7,099 nucleotides of DNA, from positions 1 through 7,099 of the forward strand of contig PMYF01000268.1 of NCBI GenBank assembly GCA_003171295.1, in the 5' to 3' direction. The translations under genes were made by a program, and so were the position numbers. The first letter of the stretch is position 1; each line of letters begins with the position of its first letter. The stretch comes from Acidobacteriota bacterium. GTDB lineage: Bacteria > Acidobacteriota > Terriglobia > UBA7540. The notes under the pieces are model-generated. The model was not told the DNA's origin, ran no database searches, and saw only the letters and a list, made by a program, of their open reading frames with translations. Shown one piece after another: positions 6,469 through 7,099 of the stretch.

Positions 6469-7099
6469 ATGAATAGAAGGCAACTTCTTCGCTCGGCGGC
6501 GGCGCTGCCTGCTTTGGGGACGGCGTTCTCAGTTGCGGCGGCCCAGCAGAAGCAGATGAAAATCACGGGCGTCGAGACGGACCTGCTGAAGCCCCCTCCC
6601 GGTCCACCCATTTACGATGCGCTCCAGACCTTGGATGTGGACAAAGGCACAGTGGTCCTGAGGCTTCGCACCGATGCGGGAATCACCGGGTGGGCCAGCA
6701 GCTCGTTCGGCAACCGCGGCGAAGGCGCGCGCGTGGTCCAGACCATCCTCGAGTACGAGGTGAAACCCGTAATCATGGGAAAAGACCCCGCGTTTCCCCG
6801 CCGCATCCGCGCCGAACTGTGGAAGGCGATGAACTATCACGGAGTGACCGGCGTGGCACAGTTTGCCATGGCTGCCACCGACATCGCCTTGTGGGACATT
6901 CTCGGCAAGAACGTCGGGCTGCCGGTCTACAAGATGCTAGGCGCCTACCGAGACCGCATGCCGGTCTATTCGATGTGCGGCTGGTACTATGACAACTACG
7001 CGGATCTCTCCCACTTTAAGCGCGAAGTCACCGATGCCGTCGAGCAAGGCTATAAGGCGGTAAAGATTAAAGTGGGCAAGTATTCTCTGGACGACGATG
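6469..7099 (+). CDS. Mandelate racemase/muconate lactonizing enzyme family protein with Tat signal (3' end outside window)
   Basis: The first 210 codons of an enolase-superfamily enzyme are present. These enzymes abstract the alpha-proton of a carboxylate with Mg2+ help, and many are sugar-acid dehydratases or epimerases. The start is supported by GAGGAGG (6458-6464) 4 nt upstream. Residues 1-25 look like a twin-arginine signal: NRRQLLR, a hydrophobic stretch, and a VAAA-Q cleavage site. The capping alpha+beta domain spans about 30-155 and ends in ATDIALWDILGKNVGLPVY followed by KMLG, close to the MR/MLE signature 1. The barrel starts near 165 and contains K199-I-K201, the KxK motif that holds a catalytic Lys in MR-type members. 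The acidic metal ligands and the second catalytic base are beyond the window, so subgroup and substrate are undetermined. The gene is divergent from the receptor-GH31 pair, which suggests a shared sugar pathway (inference). Confidence 0.92.
   Translation, partial: MNRRQLLRSAAALPALGTAFSVAAAQQKQMKITGVETDLLKPPPGPPIYDALQTLDVDKGTVVLRLRTDAGITGWASSSFGNRGEGARVVQTILEYEVKPVIMGKDPAFPRRIRAELWKAMNYHGVTGVAQFAMAATDIALWDILGKNVGLPVYKMLGAYRDRMPVYSMCGWYYDNYADLSHFKREVTDAVEQGYKAVKIKVGKYSLDDD

Noticed and set aside
6169..6483. 104-codon minus-strand frame across the divergent control region
   Set aside because: It would run through the promoter and the leader of the rightward gene, and has no domain or convincing coding character.
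1..7099. CRISPR array, tRNA, rRNA, or complete insertion sequence
   Set aside because: I saw no regularly spaced direct repeats, no cloverleaf or rRNA-like segment, and no transposase or paired terminal repeats beyond the integrase stub.

Overview
The window looks like a chromosomal stretch from an Acidobacteriota bacterium, most likely of the Bryobacteria/Solibacter type. This is an inference from gene style: a large Oar-like TonB-dependent receptor with an N-terminal carboxypeptidase-regulatory domain, a secreted GH31 glycosidase, and an enolase-superfamily protein that carries a twin-arginine signal. Base composition is moderately GC-rich, and most starts have purine-rich Shine-Dalgarno (SD) sequences. 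No database search was possible, so the taxonomy is provisional.

Layout from left to right: (1) 44-199 (+) is a short fragment matching the N-terminal DNA-binding region of a tyrosine recombinase/integrase; it stops after about 51 codons and overlaps the 3' end of the next gene tail to tail. (2) 174-2552 (-) is a complete secreted GH31 family glycosidase with a DFGE-type nucleophile motif. (3) 2553-2823 is an intergenic gap with a strong 16-bp inverted repeat just past the receptor stop. (4) 2824-6072 (-) is a complete TonB-dependent receptor; an SD sequence favours a start 15 nt inside the longest reading frame. (5) 6073-6468 is a divergent control region. It holds a near-consensus minus-strand promoter with an inverted repeat across its spacer, a doubtful 64-codon plus-strand leader ORF, and a small hairpin. 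(6) 6469-7099 (+) is the first 210 codons of a mandelate racemase/muconate lactonizing enzyme family protein that runs off the window.

A working model (inference): the receptor imports an oligosaccharide or glycoside fragment across the outer membrane, the exported GH31 enzyme removes an alpha-linked sugar from it, and the divergently transcribed enolase-superfamily enzyme acts on a derived sugar acid. The receptor and GH31 gene share a strand and order that fit one transcript starting at the promoter near 6168-6195. The substrate cannot be read from this sequence. The most notable points are the unassigned GH31 specificity, the apparently exported enolase-superfamily enzyme, the structured divergent promoter, and the recombinase scar at the locus edge. 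I saw no rRNA, tRNA, CRISPR array or complete mobile element.
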